In this document: piece after piece, positions 1 to 9,600 of the stretch
How positions within the stretch are numbered: position 1 is the first letter of the stretch
Layout of the letters: each line of letters begins with the position of its first letter
NCBI RefSeq assembly: GCF_025685395.1
Contig: NZ_JAGSYA010000004.1
Coordinates: 2,542,001-2,606,000, forward strand
DNA: 64,000 bases
DNA from: Terriglobus tenax
GTDB taxonomy: Bacteria > Acidobacteriota > Terriglobia > Terriglobales > Acidobacteriaceae
Direction of reading: 5' to 3'
Program-made: the position numbers and the translations under genes
Notes under the pieces: generated by a model
What the model saw: only the letters and a program-made list of their open reading frames with translations
Told to the model about the DNA's origin: nothing
Databases searched by the model: none

Positions 1-539
1 AGCAGGCAGCGCAGTCCATCGTCCATGGGCTGGACTGCATTCTGCGTGCACAGGTTTCCATCGGTGGACGGCTCACCCTCTGGCCGCAGCAGGCAGACGC
101 ACTGACGCTCGTTCCCGCGGGAGCACGCAACTACGAGATGGTCTCCCTCGCTACGTCGGAGTCGGCGGCGCTGGTCAACTACCTGATGCAGCTACCTGCG
201 CCCTCGCCTGCCGTGGTGCGTTCCATCTACGCGGCGGCAGACTGGTTCCAGCAGCACGCCACCAGCGGCTATGTTTACAAAGGCGGCAAGGAGACTCCCG
301 GTGGCCGCCGTCTCTTCCCGCAGGCGGATGCCAAGCCCCTTTGGGCGCGTTATTATTCGCTCGATCAACAAAAGCCCATCTTCGGCGATCGAGACCGCAC
401 CATTCACGACGACCTGCTCGAAATCTCCGACGAGCGTCGCAACGGCTATGGCTGGTACAACACCACCGCCGATACCACTTTGAAGCACTTTGCTTCATGG
501 AAGCAAAAGCATCCTCTTTCACAGGCAAACCATTCGTAG
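1..539 (+). CDS. Pectate lyase, family PL10-like (C-terminal part)
   Basis: The gene enters from the left edge; the frame is open from base 3 and ends with TAG at 537-539, leaving about 178 residues. The translation carries features of the C-terminal half of bacterial family-10 pectate lyases: a CILRAQ stretch, the segment GRLTLWPQQ, a PxxARxYE-like run (PAGARNYEM), and near the end PLWARYYSLD followed by GDRDRTIHDDL and RNGYGWY. These enzymes cleave polygalacturonate by beta-elimination outside the cell. The signal peptide and N-terminal half lie outside the window. A flavin oxidase follows 24 nt downstream on the same strand. Identification is by motif memory and fairly firm. Confidence 0.8.
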   Translation, partial: QAAQSIVHGLDCILRAQVSIGGRLTLWPQQADALTLVPAGARNYEMVSLATSESAALVNYLMQLPAPSPAVVRSIYAAADWFQQHATSGYVYKGGKETPGGRRLFPQADAKPLWARYYSLDQQKPIFGDRDRTIHDDLLEISDERRNGYGWYNTTADTTLKHFASWKQKHPLSQANHS

Positions 540-563
540 ACTGGTGACATCCACCTTCTCGAA

Positions 564-1859
564 ATGGAATTCGATGTCCTGATCATCGGCGCCGGCATGG
601 CCGGACTCACCGCGGCCCGCTCACTGGCGGAGTCTGGTGTCCGGGTCGCGTTGCTCGAGGCCTCCTCGCGCGTCGGCGGTCGCATCCTCACCGTGCGTGA
701 GGGAGAGGAGATTGTCGAACTCGGAGCCGAGTTCGTGCATGGCAAACCACCCGAACTCTGGCGGCTTATCGAAGAGGCAGGGCTCGAGACCTTCGAACTG
801 GAGGGGGACAACCTCACCTTCGAAGGTCAGCGTCTGCAGCAGGGTGAAGACATGGGCGAGAATTTCTCCGCCATGGAACAGTTCGAAGACTGGCAGAAGC
901 CCGATCTTTCCTTCGCTGCCTTCCTCGCGCAGCATCCTGAGATTGACGATGCGGCCCGCCAGCAGCTCATCGGCTTCGTCGAAGGCTTCAATGCCGCCGA
1001 CCATCATGACATCTCCGTTCTCTCGCTTGGCCTTCAACAGAAAGCGGAGGAAGAGATTGAAGGCGACCGCCTCTTCCGTGTCCGCGCAGGATACGACCTG
1101 GTGCCGCAGCATCAGCTTGCCCGTGCCCAGGCAGCGGGAGCGCATCTGTACCTGGAAACATCGGTCGAAAGTATGGACTGGCAGCCACACCGCGTCACCC
1201 TGCAGGCCCAGCAGCACGAGCGGCCCGTGTGCTTTACCGGGCAGCAGGTCATTGTGGCCGTGCCTCTCGGCGTGCTGAAGTCCGGCAGCATCTCCTTCTC
1301 TCCTCAGCCGCCCGCTCTACGTCATGCCACGGGGCTTTGCATGGGCCAGGCACGCCGTTTCACCCTCATCTTCCGGGAGCGCTTCTGGCAGAGCGATCCC
1401 GCACTGGCGAATCTCAGCTTCTTCTTCGCGCGCGATGCCATGCCGCCGGTCTGGTGGACGGCGCATCCTGCCAACAGCCATACGTTGACCGCCTGGGTCG
1501 GTGGCCCTCGCGCGCATCAGCTCAGCGGGCTTACGCCGGCCAACCTTGCCGAACTTGCCTGTGTGCAGCTTGCCACCATCTTTGCGCGGCCGGTGGAGCA
1601 GATTCGCGCCCAGCTTCTGCACTGTCTCGCGCATGACTGGCAACGCGATCCCTGTGCTCTCGGAGCCTACAGCTACGTCTCTGTGGGCGGAGCAGAGGCG
1701 TCCCTGCGCATGAGCGAACCCGCGCAGGGTACCGTCTACTTTGCCGGAGAACATACGGATACCACTGGCCACTGGGGCACGGTGCACGCGGCTGTTCGCA
1801 GTGGCATACGCGCGGCCCGCCAGGTTCTGGACGACCGTGACAACCACATCGTTGCCTAA
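564..1859 (+). CDS. FAD-dependent amine oxidase (flavin monoamine oxidase family)
   Basis: A 431-residue protein with an N-terminal dinucleotide-binding fold: IIGAGMAGLTAARSLAESG at residues 7-25, followed by the acidic end of the second strand (LLEASSRVGGRI) seen in amine oxidases, phytoene desaturases and polyamine oxidases. The C-terminal FAD contact (YFAGEHTD near residue 395, then HAAVRSGIRAA) is intact, so the protein should bind FAD. No signal peptide is visible. The family oxidises amines to imines with release of peroxide; the substrate cannot be read from sequence. It lies 24 nt after the pectate lyase and could share its transcript. No strong Shine-Dalgarno sequence precedes the ATG. 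Confidence 0.88.
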   Translation: MEFDVLIIGAGMAGLTAARSLAESGVRVALLEASSRVGGRILTVREGEEIVELGAEFVHGKPPELWRLIEEAGLETFELEGDNLTFEGQRLQQGEDMGENFSAMEQFEDWQKPDLSFAAFLAQHPEIDDAARQQLIGFVEGFNAADHHDISVLSLGLQQKAEEEIEGDRLFRVRAGYDLVPQHQLARAQAAGAHLYLETSVESMDWQPHRVTLQAQQHERPVCFTGQQVIVAVPLGVLKSGSISFSPQPPALRHATGLCMGQARRFTLIFRERFWQSDPALANLSFFFARDAMPPVWWTAHPANSHTLTAWVGGPRAHQLSGLTPANLAELACVQLATIFARPVEQIRAQLLHCLAHDWQRDPCALGAYSYVSVGGAEASLRMSEPAQGTVYFAGEHTDTTGHWGTVHAAVRSGIRAARQVLDDRDNHIVA

Positions 1860-1869
1860 GCCGCGAGTC

Positions 1870-3099
1870 CTATTTTTTCTCCATCCACATCTTCCACCGC
1901 ACCATAATCGGCAACTGCGACGAGTAGATGCCCACCGGCCCGGAGAACAGATACGCTGTCACGCACGCCAACCCTGCCAGTGCACCAACGCGTCCTCCGA
2001 ACAGCTCCATCGCCATCACCACACCGGCCAGCGGCGTATTCGCCGCCGCCGAGAACACTGCGGCAAATCCCATCGCCGCCAGCACACCCACGCTCAGCGG
2101 AACCAGCCCCGCCATGGTGCTGCCCGCTGCCGCGCCCATGAAGAACAGCGGCGTCACCTCGCCGCCTTTGAAGCCAGCGCCGAGAGTGAGTGCGGTAAGT
2201 CCAAGCTTTGCCGCCCATACCCACCATGGCTGCTGTCCGTCGAATGAAGCCAGAATGCCCGGTACGCCAAGGCCCGCAAACTGCCACGCACGCAGGCCCC
2301 AGATCAGCAGGGCTACCAGGGTTCCGCCCACCAGCGGCCGCATCGGCGGATAAGCAAGCATCTTCTTGAACAGGTGTGACAGCCCATGATGCAGCGTGGA
2401 GAACAGCCGCGCAATCAATCCGAAGACCACGCCCGCAACCGCGGCCCACACCCAATGGATGGGGACCAGAGCGGGGGCCGCGCCAATGTGGTATTCCGTG
2501 TGGTGCACGCCCATCAGGTGAACGGTCAGGTCTCCCGCGAACGAGGCAATCAGGCACGGGCCCAGACCTTCCAGCACGGAATTCCAGCCAACCCAGCCCA
2601 CGGCCAGTACTTCCACCCCAAAGATCGCACCCGTCCACGGTGTCCCGAACACACCCCCGAAGCCGCCCGCGATACCGGCCATCAGGGCGACACGCCGCAT
2701 CTGCTTCTGGCCGAACAGTCCCGCGAGCCAGTCCGCCAGGGAAGCGCCCATCTGCACCGCCGTGCCCTCGCGGCCCGCGCTTCCGCCAAACAGGTGTGTC
2801 AGCACCGTGCCCAGCAACACCAGCGGAGCCATGCGCAACGGCACAGCTTCCGTGGGTGTATGAATTTCTTCCAGGATCAGGTTGTTGCCGCCGGCTGCTC
2901 GTCCGCCGTAGCGCCAGTACAGCCAGCCCACGGCAAAACCCGCCAAAGGCAACCCAGCCAGCAGCCAGTGGTGGCTCTCACGCGTCGCATTCGCCCAGTT
3001 CAGGGCAACAATCAGGAGCGCCGAGGCAAGCCCGGCCAACACACCAATTCCGGCAGCTAGTGCAACCCAGGCCAGCAGCTTCTTTCCAGTTTCAGGCAC
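1870..3099 (-). CDS. clcF: CLC-type fluoride/proton antiporter (CLC-F) under a fluoride riboswitch
   Basis: A 409-residue polytopic membrane protein of the CLC family. The selectivity region reads GREGT (residues about 119-123), where chloride-type CLCs usually have GREGP; GREGT/GREGV and an upstream GxNLI-EEIH-like stretch (GNNLILEEIH) are typical of the fluoride-exporting CLC-F branch. The second signature, FGTPWTGAIFGVE, is present. The start is GTG at 3099, four bases after AGGAGG. A fluoride riboswitch (3122-3182) and a hairpin covering the ribosome binding site lie directly upstream, which supports fluoride rather than chloride as substrate. The expected role is removal of toxic fluoride in exchange for protons. 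It is convergent with the amine oxidase, 10 nt away. Confidence 0.92.
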   Translation of the reverse strand: MPETGKKLLAWVALAAGIGVLAGLASALLIVALNWANATRESHHWLLAGLPLAGFAVGWLYWRYGGRAAGGNNLILEEIHTPTEAVPLRMAPLVLLGTVLTHLFGGSAGREGTAVQMGASLADWLAGLFGQKQMRRVALMAGIAGGFGGVFGTPWTGAIFGVEVLAVGWVGWNSVLEGLGPCLIASFAGDLTVHLMGVHHTEYHIGAAPALVPIHWVWAAVAGVVFGLIARLFSTLHHGLSHLFKKMLAYPPMRPLVGGTLVALLIWGLRAWQFAGLGVPGILASFDGQQPWWVWAAKLGLTALTLGAGFKGGEVTPLFFMGAAAGSTMAGLVPLSVGVLAAMGFAAVFSAAANTPLAGVVMAMELFGGRVGALAGLACVTAYLFSGPVGIYSSQLPIMVRWKMWMEKK

Positions 3100-3103
3100 A
3101 CGT

Positions 3104-3130
3104 CCTCCTACGCATTTGTTCTCGTAGGAG
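3104..3130 (-). promoter_or_regulatory. Shine-Dalgarno sequestering hairpin, likely riboswitch expression platform
   Basis: The 3' end of the aptamer contains CTCCTACG (minus strand of 3123-3130). Ten bases later CGTAGGAG (3105-3112) is its perfect 8-bp complement and includes the ribosome binding site AGGAGG of the CLC-F gene. In the unliganded state the aptamer's 3' end could pair with the ribosome binding site and block translation. This is seen directly as complementarity; the switching mechanism is inferred. Confidence 0.75.
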
Positions 3131-3182
3131 TCATCAGCTCCCGGACTATTGTCCGGGGCGGTTCAGGCGGAACCCCATCGCC
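3122..3182 (-). promoter_or_regulatory. Fluoride riboswitch (crcB motif)
   Basis: On the minus strand the aptamer opens with GGCGATGGGGTTCCGCC, continues TGAACCGCCCCGG, has a short hairpin (CCGGACAATAGTCCGG) and closes with GCTGATGACTCCTACG. These are the conserved blocks of the crcB/fluoride riboswitch in the right order and spacing. It sits 20-25 nt upstream of the GTG start of the CLC-F gene. Fluoride binding to this class turns on fluoride-exporter expression. Confidence 0.95.
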
Positions 3183-3209
3183 TTACAGCCTTAGATTTCG
3201 CAGAAACGC

Positions 3210-4181
3210 TTATTGACGCGGAGCAAAGTAACCTTTACGCGCGCGGACCTTGAACCGCGGGTCCAGGGCCTGCAGATAAATCGTACGGAAGGAGCCATCT
3301 GCCTTGAAGTCCGCCGGAACGTATTCCAGCGAGTACTGGCTGCGCAGCTCCTCTTCAATCGAGCGGAACCCGTTAGAGACCTCTTCGATGCGCGTCGGAT
3401 AAAACGCGCGGCCACCGGTCGCTTCGCTGATTGCCTTCAGAATGTCGTCGCCCTTGTCCTTGGTAGGGCTCACATTCGTGCTGATGCTGTAGACCATCGT
3501 CTCCGCACGCTGGCACATCTTGATGGCGTCCGTCATCAGCGCATGGCTGTAGTTGTCGTCGCCGTCGGTCACCATGATGATGGCCTTGCGGTAGCCCGAG
3601 CCCTGCATCAACATCTGGTCGCGGCACGTGGTGTACAGGTTATCGAACAACGCCGTACCGCCGCCGGGGCGCAGCTTATGAATACCCTGGTTCAGCAGAT
3701 CAATGTTGTTGGTAAAGCCCTGTTCCAGGTCCAGTTGCACATCGAAGCCTTCCACGAAGGCCATGTCCTGGCGGTGCAGCACCTGCAGAAAGAACTCCAC
3801 CGCGGCCTGCTGTTCGAACTCGAAGCGCTGGCGAATGGAGCTGGATGTGTCCAGCATGATGCCCACGCGCAGCGGCAGATTGGTCTGCTGCGTAAAGCGG
3901 ATCACGCGCTCCGGCTGTTTGCCGTCGTCCAGCAGGCCAAAGTCCTGCTGGCGCAGGCCGGTGATGAACTTGCCCTTCTTATCCGTCACCGTAAAGATCT
4001 GGTTGACCTCGCGCGCGCCCGTACCGCGGATAATCGGCACATCGGCGGGTGACTCCTCGCCTGGCGCGGTTGGCTGCTGCTGAGGCTGCGCAGGCGCAGG
4101 CTGCTGCTGCGCGGCCATAAAGGTGCCGCACGCAAAGAAAAGAAACGCAATCGAGATACCGCGCTGAAGATTCTTAAACAT
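3210..4181 (-). CDS. Secreted VWFA-domain protein (acidobacterial VWFA-related family)
   Basis: From ATG 4181 the protein is 323 residues. It begins with MFKNLQRGISIAFLFFACGTFMAA.., a clear signal peptide, followed by a Gln/Pro-rich linker. The von Willebrand A domain shows the metal-ion site: DTSSSIR (DxSxS) near residue 120 and TDGDDNYS near 205. Length and layout fit the VWFA-related family that is expanded in Acidobacteria, whose function is not established; binding of protein or surface ligands is inferred from the domain. An in-frame GTG at 4193 would add four residues; neither start has a strong ribosome binding site. It is a single gene on the minus strand. Confidence 0.85.
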   Translation of the reverse strand: MFKNLQRGISIAFLFFACGTFMAAQQQPAPAQPQQQPTAPGEESPADVPIIRGTGAREVNQIFTVTDKKGKFITGLRQQDFGLLDDGKQPERVIRFTQQTNLPLRVGIMLDTSSSIRQRFEFEQQAAVEFFLQVLHRQDMAFVEGFDVQLDLEQGFTNNIDLLNQGIHKLRPGGGTALFDNLYTTCRDQMLMQGSGYRKAIIMVTDGDDNYSHALMTDAIKMCQRAETMVYSISTNVSPTKDKGDDILKAISEATGGRAFYPTRIEEVSNGFRSIEEELRSQYSLEYVPADFKADGSFRTIYLQALDPRFKVRARKGYFAPRQ

Positions 4182-4253
4182 CGTAGGAGTCACTGGCCCA
4201 AATTCTACCGGAGAGCCATGACACTTGGACGCAGAAACCAGTGCGGAGGTCGG

Positions 4254-5420
4254 CTAGCTGTTGACGAGATCCGCAATCTCCGCCAGTTCCGGCGGAAGCT
4301 GGGCCTCAAGCTCCAGCTTTTTGCCCGTCATCGGGTGCCGGAAGACCAGCCGCCACGCATGCAGGAAGTTTCTCTCCAGCGGAATGGTTTCGTCGGTGGC
4401 CTTGTCTTTCAGAGCTCCGGCGGCGCCGTACAGCGTGTCGCCTACCACCGGGTGGCTGATGCTCTGCATGTGAACGCGGATCTGGTGCGTCCTGCCGGTC
4501 TCAATTTTGACCTCGGCCAGCGTGAACCGGCCAAACCGGCCCTCAATCCGCTCCAGCACCTGCACATGGCTCACAGCCTCGCGGCCATCCTTGCGCAGGG
4601 TGGTCATGCGTGTGCGATGCACCAGGTCGCGCGCCACCGGCATGTGGATGGTGAACTTGTCCTTGCGGATCCATCCCTGCACCAGTGTGACGTAAACCTT
4701 CTCCAGGTCGTGCGCCGCGAACATCTCCGACAGCCTGCGGTGTGCCAGGTCGTTCTTGGCGACGATGATCAGCCCGCTGGTCATCTTGTCCAGACGGTGC
4801 ACAATGCCCGGCCGCTCCGCTCCGCCAACCTCGCTCATCCTGCCAAAGTGACCCAGCAGGGCGTTCACCAGCGTTCCGTGGTTGCGCGCTTCCTCGGTTG
4901 CTCCAGCCCCGGCATGCACCATCATGCCAGCAGGCTTATTGATGACCGCAAGGTCCTTGTCCTCGTGCACAATCTCCAGAGGAATATCTTCCGCAAATGC
5001 CTTCAGAGGCAGCGGGCGCGGTTCTCCCTCGATGCTGATCTGTTCGCCGCCCTTCAGCTTCAGGCTGCTTTTGGCTTTCTCTCCATCCACGGAGATCTGT
5101 CCGTTCTCCGCCAGCAGTTGCACGCGCGAACGGGAGATCTCGGGAATCGCCTTGGCCAGGTACGCATCCAGCCGCATGCCTTCCGCTGCGGAGTCGGCGG
5201 CAAAGCTCCGCACGCCGTCCTCGGACTCCAGCTCTTCCTCGTCCAGTTGCGGAACCACGCGCTCCGGAATGGGCGCAAGATAGCCTTCCGGGACTGCGAC
5301 GCTCTCCGGATCGATTCCAGGTTCCAGCCCTGCGGCCCGTGCGGCATCACGCGCTATGCGGTACTCATGCTTCACCGTCTGGCGACGCTTTCCCTTGCGG
5401 ATCATGTTCTTCGATGGCAT
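4254..5420 (-). CDS. RluA/RluD-family 23S rRNA pseudouridine synthase
   Basis: A 388-residue protein with an S4 RNA-binding domain (about residues 80-140: RLDAYLAKAIPEISRSRVQ) followed by the RluA-type catalytic domain. The active-site motif HRLDKMTSG (about residue 207) supplies the catalytic aspartate; INKPAGMMVH and the later GRTHQIRVHM motif are also present. Enzymes of this kind isomerise uridines in 23S rRNA (positions 1911/1915/1917 for RluD). An N-terminal extension of roughly 75 residues, basic then acidic, is longer than usual, so an internal start such as ATG 5405 is possible. It lies 22 nt after the Lgt-family gene on the same strand, suggesting one operon. Confidence 0.88.
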   Translation of the reverse strand: MPSKNMIRKGKRRQTVKHEYRIARDAARAAGLEPGIDPESVAVPEGYLAPIPERVVPQLDEEELESEDGVRSFAADSAAEGMRLDAYLAKAIPEISRSRVQLLAENGQISVDGEKAKSSLKLKGGEQISIEGEPRPLPLKAFAEDIPLEIVHEDKDLAVINKPAGMMVHAGAGATEEARNHGTLVNALLGHFGRMSEVGGAERPGIVHRLDKMTSGLIIVAKNDLAHRRLSEMFAAHDLEKVYVTLVQGWIRKDKFTIHMPVARDLVHRTRMTTLRKDGREAVSHVQVLERIEGRFGRFTLAEVKIETGRTHQIRVHMQSISHPVVGDTLYGAAGALKDKATDETIPLERNFLHAWRLVFRHPMTGKKLELEAQLPPELAEIADLVNS

Positions 5421-5442
5421 ACGTCTCGTCAGGGGCAGGGCT

Positions 5443-6237
5443 TTAGCCGTGCCGCAATCCTTCCACTTCAGTCGCGGCTTTCGCCGCTTTGGTATTCCTC
5501 TTGCGCCACTCGATCCAGAACGCCGCGGCCAGCAGCATGACTGCCACCATCACCACCTGGTCAGGATTCAACCCGAACGGAGTGGCAATCTCAAAGATCG
5601 TTTCCATGCGATAACAATCCACCCAGAAGCGCGCCACCGCTCCAAGTCCCAGCGCCAGCCCGAAGACCTCTCCCGCGCGCCCGCGCCGGGGCAGAAACCA
5701 CAGCAGCACGGCAAGAACCAGCAGGGAAGCAAACGCGGCATACAGCGATACCGGGTGCAGGCCAATCACCGCATAGATCCCTGGTCCGCGCTGCAGCCTG
5801 CCGGGCAGGCTCAGTGTGGCAAGGCCCACATCATCGCCGGAAAAGAAATCGCCGAGGTGCACAAACACCAGCAGCAGCGTCACGCAGATGCCCACGGCAT
5901 CCAGCGTCTTCAGCACCGGCATTCCATTGCGATGCATATAAACCAGGCACACCACGCCAGTCAGCAGCAGGCCCAGCGTGCTCACGCTCGGAAGTGCCAG
6001 TACCACAAGGGGAGCCTGGATAAAGGTCTTCCAGTTCACCAGCACCAGCTCCAGCCGGGACAGCACAAATACCGTCACTACGGCAAAGAAGCCAAGATCC
6101 CAGAACTTATTCGCGTCGACACCCGAGCGCCTCGCCACGCGCTGCCCCAGCGCCATGGCGGCCACAATGCCAAGCGCCACGCACGCGCCATGCGTCGGCA
6201 GACCGAACTTTCCCCACCGAACAAGCCACGGATGCAT
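5443..6237 (-). CDS. lgt: Prolipoprotein diacylglyceryl transferase family protein
   Basis: A 264-residue integral membrane protein with about seven hydrophobic segments. The N-terminus (LVRWGKFGLPTHGACVALG) and the late HPVSLYAAFASLLVL segment match the Lgt pattern (HPTQLYE in canonical members). Lgt transfers diacylglycerol from phosphatidylglycerol to the cysteine of lipoprotein precursors at the inner membrane. The central arginine/asparagine signature of E. coli Lgt is not obvious; instead GDFFSGDDVGLAT is seen, which resembles divergent Lgt-like proteins. It could be the essential enzyme or a paralogue. First gene of a two-gene unit with the pseudouridine synthase. Confidence 0.72.
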   Translation of the reverse strand: MHPWLVRWGKFGLPTHGACVALGIVAAMALGQRVARRSGVDANKFWDLGFFAVVTVFVLSRLELVLVNWKTFIQAPLVVLALPSVSTLGLLLTGVVCLVYMHRNGMPVLKTLDAVGICVTLLLVFVHLGDFFSGDDVGLATLSLPGRLQRGPGIYAVIGLHPVSLYAAFASLLVLAVLLWFLPRRGRAGEVFGLALGLGAVARFWVDCYRMETIFEIATPFGLNPDQVVMVAVMLLAAAFWIEWRKRNTKAAKAATEVEGLRHG

Positions 6238-6695
6238 AGTTAACAGCTTAAATCAGCGCGAAGAAAGACGCTGCGGCAGCATTAAAAGCGAAAACCGACC
6301 CACGGGGCCGTGCAGCGAGGCGCCGGTGAACCCGTCCTAAGACGTTCGGGGAATAGCCGTGGCTCTTTAGGCTTTCCGGACTGGCGGACATAGCACACCG
6401 AGCCATATCTACGAGCCATACCCCTGGTTCAATGAATGTTGGTTCAACCAGCGTAGATCGCCGCACCTGCTTAGCAGGCCGGTCTCTGAATTGGATGCTA
6501 TCGCCCCCACCCACTGTTTGCAAGTTGGCTAACAGTGGATAAAGCCGTCTGCGGTTTTCAAAGAATTTTCTCTTGCTCACCCGCATGGGCGTTGTTACAA
6601 CAAACACCTCACGACATAAAAAATAGTCTTCACCCTCCGGTCAGCACGATCACCGGATTTTCCCCAGCTTCTGTAGCAAACACTTTTAGAGGTCC
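6238..6695. other. 458-bp intergenic region without a supported gene
   Basis: No convincing gene lies between the Lgt-family gene and the large secreted protein. A 119-codon minus-strand frame (6248-6607) has no family resemblance and odd composition. Visible elements are a direct repeat GAGCCATA (6400-6407, 6413-6420), a repeat TGGTTCAA (6425-6432, 6440-6447), the second copy inside palindrome TGGTTCAACCA, and an 8-bp inverted repeat CCACTGTT/AACAGTGG (6511-6518/6531-6538). No tRNA, tmRNA or RNase P signature was recognised. Confidence 0.5.
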
Positions 6696-9600
6696 GTGAC
6701 TTTGAAAAAACATCTGGCAAAACTCTTTGCAGCCTTCGTGTGTCTCCTTGCTGCCTCCACCGGTCTTGTAGCGCAGGCCAATCACGTCGTTATCTCAGCC
6801 GTGTATGGCGGCGGTGGCAACACCGGAGCCGCGCTGAAGAACGACTACATTGAGCTCTTCAACCCGACCTCGGCAAGTGTAGACCTGTCTGCCTACAAAA
6901 TCCTCTATGGATCAGCGTCTGGCACATGGACCCCCTATACCATCACCTTCCCGGGTGCCTCGACCATCGCGCCGAACTCCTACTTCCTGATTCAGGCAGC
7001 TGCTGGCACCTGCACCGGAGCCGGAAGCTGCACCACCACGGCGCCTGCTCCCGACGCCACGTCGACCGCGGCTCTCAGCGGCGCCGCCGGTATCGTTGCT
7101 CTGATTCCTTCAACCGCCAGTGCTCCAAGCAATACCGTTTGCCCCACGGGCTATCTCGACCTGGTGGGATACGGCAACGCGGCTTCCGGCAGCAACCACG
7201 CGGTGTGCTATGAAGGAGCAGCGGCCGCTCCCACCCTTTCCAACACTACTGCTGCCAATCGTATTGACCCGTATAACGACAGCAACAACAATGGCGCGGA
7301 TTTCACCTCGGGTTCCCCGAATCCACACAACTCCGGCAATCCGCCACCTCCGGTCACTCCCACCGTACTCGCCATCCATACGCTGCTTGGCAGCCGTCCC
7401 TACAATCCCAGCACCATTCAGGTTTCGCCGTATGCCGGCCAGTTGGTGACCGTGACCGGCGTTGTGATTGGAATCGGTAACAGTGGCTACTTCATTGAAG
7501 CCCAGGATTCGGCCCAGGATGGGGATCCTTCCACTCCGGAAGGTGTGTATGTCTTTACCAATAGCGCCCCGGGCAGTTCGACCATTGCCATTGGAAACCT
7601 GGTCTCCGTTACAGGATCGGTCGCAACCTACCCAGCCGCAACGGCCAGCCATACACCTGCTACGGAACTGACCGGCTCCACGGCGACTCTTGTCACCGCA
7701 GGCGTTGCGCTGCCCACGCCCATTGCTCTCACTGCCTCGACCCTCACGCCTTCCGGCGGCATCTACCAGATGGCGCGTTACGAAGGCATGCGCGTTACCT
7801 TCCCCAACCTGGTCAGCATCAGCGGAACCGATGGCAGCATTACAGAAGCCACCGCGACCACGACCTCGAACGGTCAGTTCTTCGCTACCTACCCTGACTA
7901 CCCGCGTCCTGTCCGCGAACCCGGCATCGACATCCGCGACGCCGTTGTGCCCAATACTCCGGCCAACGTCGCCCGCTTTGATGACAACCCGGAGCGCATC
8001 CTCATCGATACGAAGTTTCTCGGCGGTACGCCCGTGGATATCCCTGCCAATACGGTTGTGATGGGCCTGTCGGGCATCGTCGACATGACCTATAGCTCGG
8101 ATTCCTACTACGATCCGGCTCGCATCCTGGTTGACAGCACCTACACCTTCTCCGGCTACACGCAGGCAAGCACAACGCAGTATGCCGTCGGTGGTGGAAC
8201 GGGTAAGTTCTCGGTCGCTTCGTACAACGTTGAACGCATGTTCAATACCGATTCGACGGACAACAAGTACTACGATCCGGTCTCGCAGACGGTAAAGACC
8301 TCGTCCGCGGTCAACCTGACGCCAGCGGCGTTCGATGCACGCATCACCAAGATCGCGCGCGGCATCCTCGTCAACCTGAATGCTCCGGATATCGTCGGCC
8401 TGGCCGAGATTGAAAACCAGGGGGTCGCTGCGGCCATCTCTGCCAAGATCAGCTCGCTGGCCTCAAGCCTCAGCCTTCCCGATCCGGCGTATGCCGCCTA
8501 TGGCGTCTCTGCAGCGAACGGCACGTACACCTCCGATGTGGGCGGTATTTCTACCGGCTTTCTCGTCAAGCCCTCGACCGTCAGCGTTACCAGCACGCAG
8601 CAGATGGGCCAGAACGAGACCTTCAACAGCCCGACCGATCAATCGGTAACAACTCTGAATGATCGTCCGGCCTTTGTTCTGAAGGGTGGCATCATCCGTG
8701 GTGCAGGCGTAGCCAACTACCCCATCACGGTCATCATCAATCACCTGCGCTCGCTCTCCGGTATCTCGGACGCGAGCAACTACACCCGCTACAAGAAAGA
8801 ACTGCAGGCCGAGTCGCTGGCAAAGATCATTCAGGCAGCGCAGACCAACGGTGAGCATGTCATCTCCGTTGGCGATTACAACGCCTTCCAGTTCTCTGAC
8901 GGTTATACCGACACCATGGGAACGGTCACCGGCCGTATCCTTCCTGCTGACCAGGTTGTACAGCCCGGCGTGCTGATCACCAATCCGGCGGCAACCGATC
9001 TATCCACCATCAACACCAATGAATATTCGTACAGCTACCTCGGCAATACCCAGTCGCTGGATCACGTTGTGGTCACCAGCAACCTGATGCCGCAGCTCAG
9101 CTCGTTCATGGGTGTCAACATCAACGCGGACTATCCCATCAGCCTCCACGGTGACTCGACGACGGCCTTCTCTACCTCTGACCACGATCCCGTCATCGCC
9201 TACTTCAGCACGCCGTCTCCAGTGGCGAGTGCGACCATCACGCCCACCTCACTGACCTTTGGAGCGACGCTTGTCGGCGCGACATCTTCTGGTCAGCAGG
9301 TTGTGTTGACCAATACCGGTGAGCGCGCGATCAACCTTGCGAATGTCACCGTAACCGGTCCCTTCGCTTACTCCACCACCTGCGATACGGTCGGCGCGCC
9401 AGTCGGCGGTACCTGCAATGTGAATGTCACCTTCAAGCCAACAACCGGCGGCGCCAACACCGGTACGATGACGCTCTACACCAACGGCGGGCCCACCTTC
9501 AGTGTGCAGCTTGCCGGTACCGGTGTTGCTGACTTCAGCGTGGCCGGCAACACGGGCACCAATGTCTCGCTGACGGTCACGGCCGGCAGCACGGCAACTC

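Noticed and set aside
4180-4194. TGACTCCTACGA shared with the 3' end of the fluoride riboswitch, at the start of the VWFA gene
   Set aside because: The rest of the aptamer (GGCGATGG and AACCGCC blocks) is missing upstream, so it is a chance 12-base match.
6248-6607. 119-codon minus-strand frame
   Set aside because: No recognisable domain, no good start signal, composition unlike real genes here.
6238-6695. Possible tmRNA, RNase P RNA or other structured RNA
   Set aside because: No tRNA-like ends, tag frame or RNase P signature sequences found on either strand.
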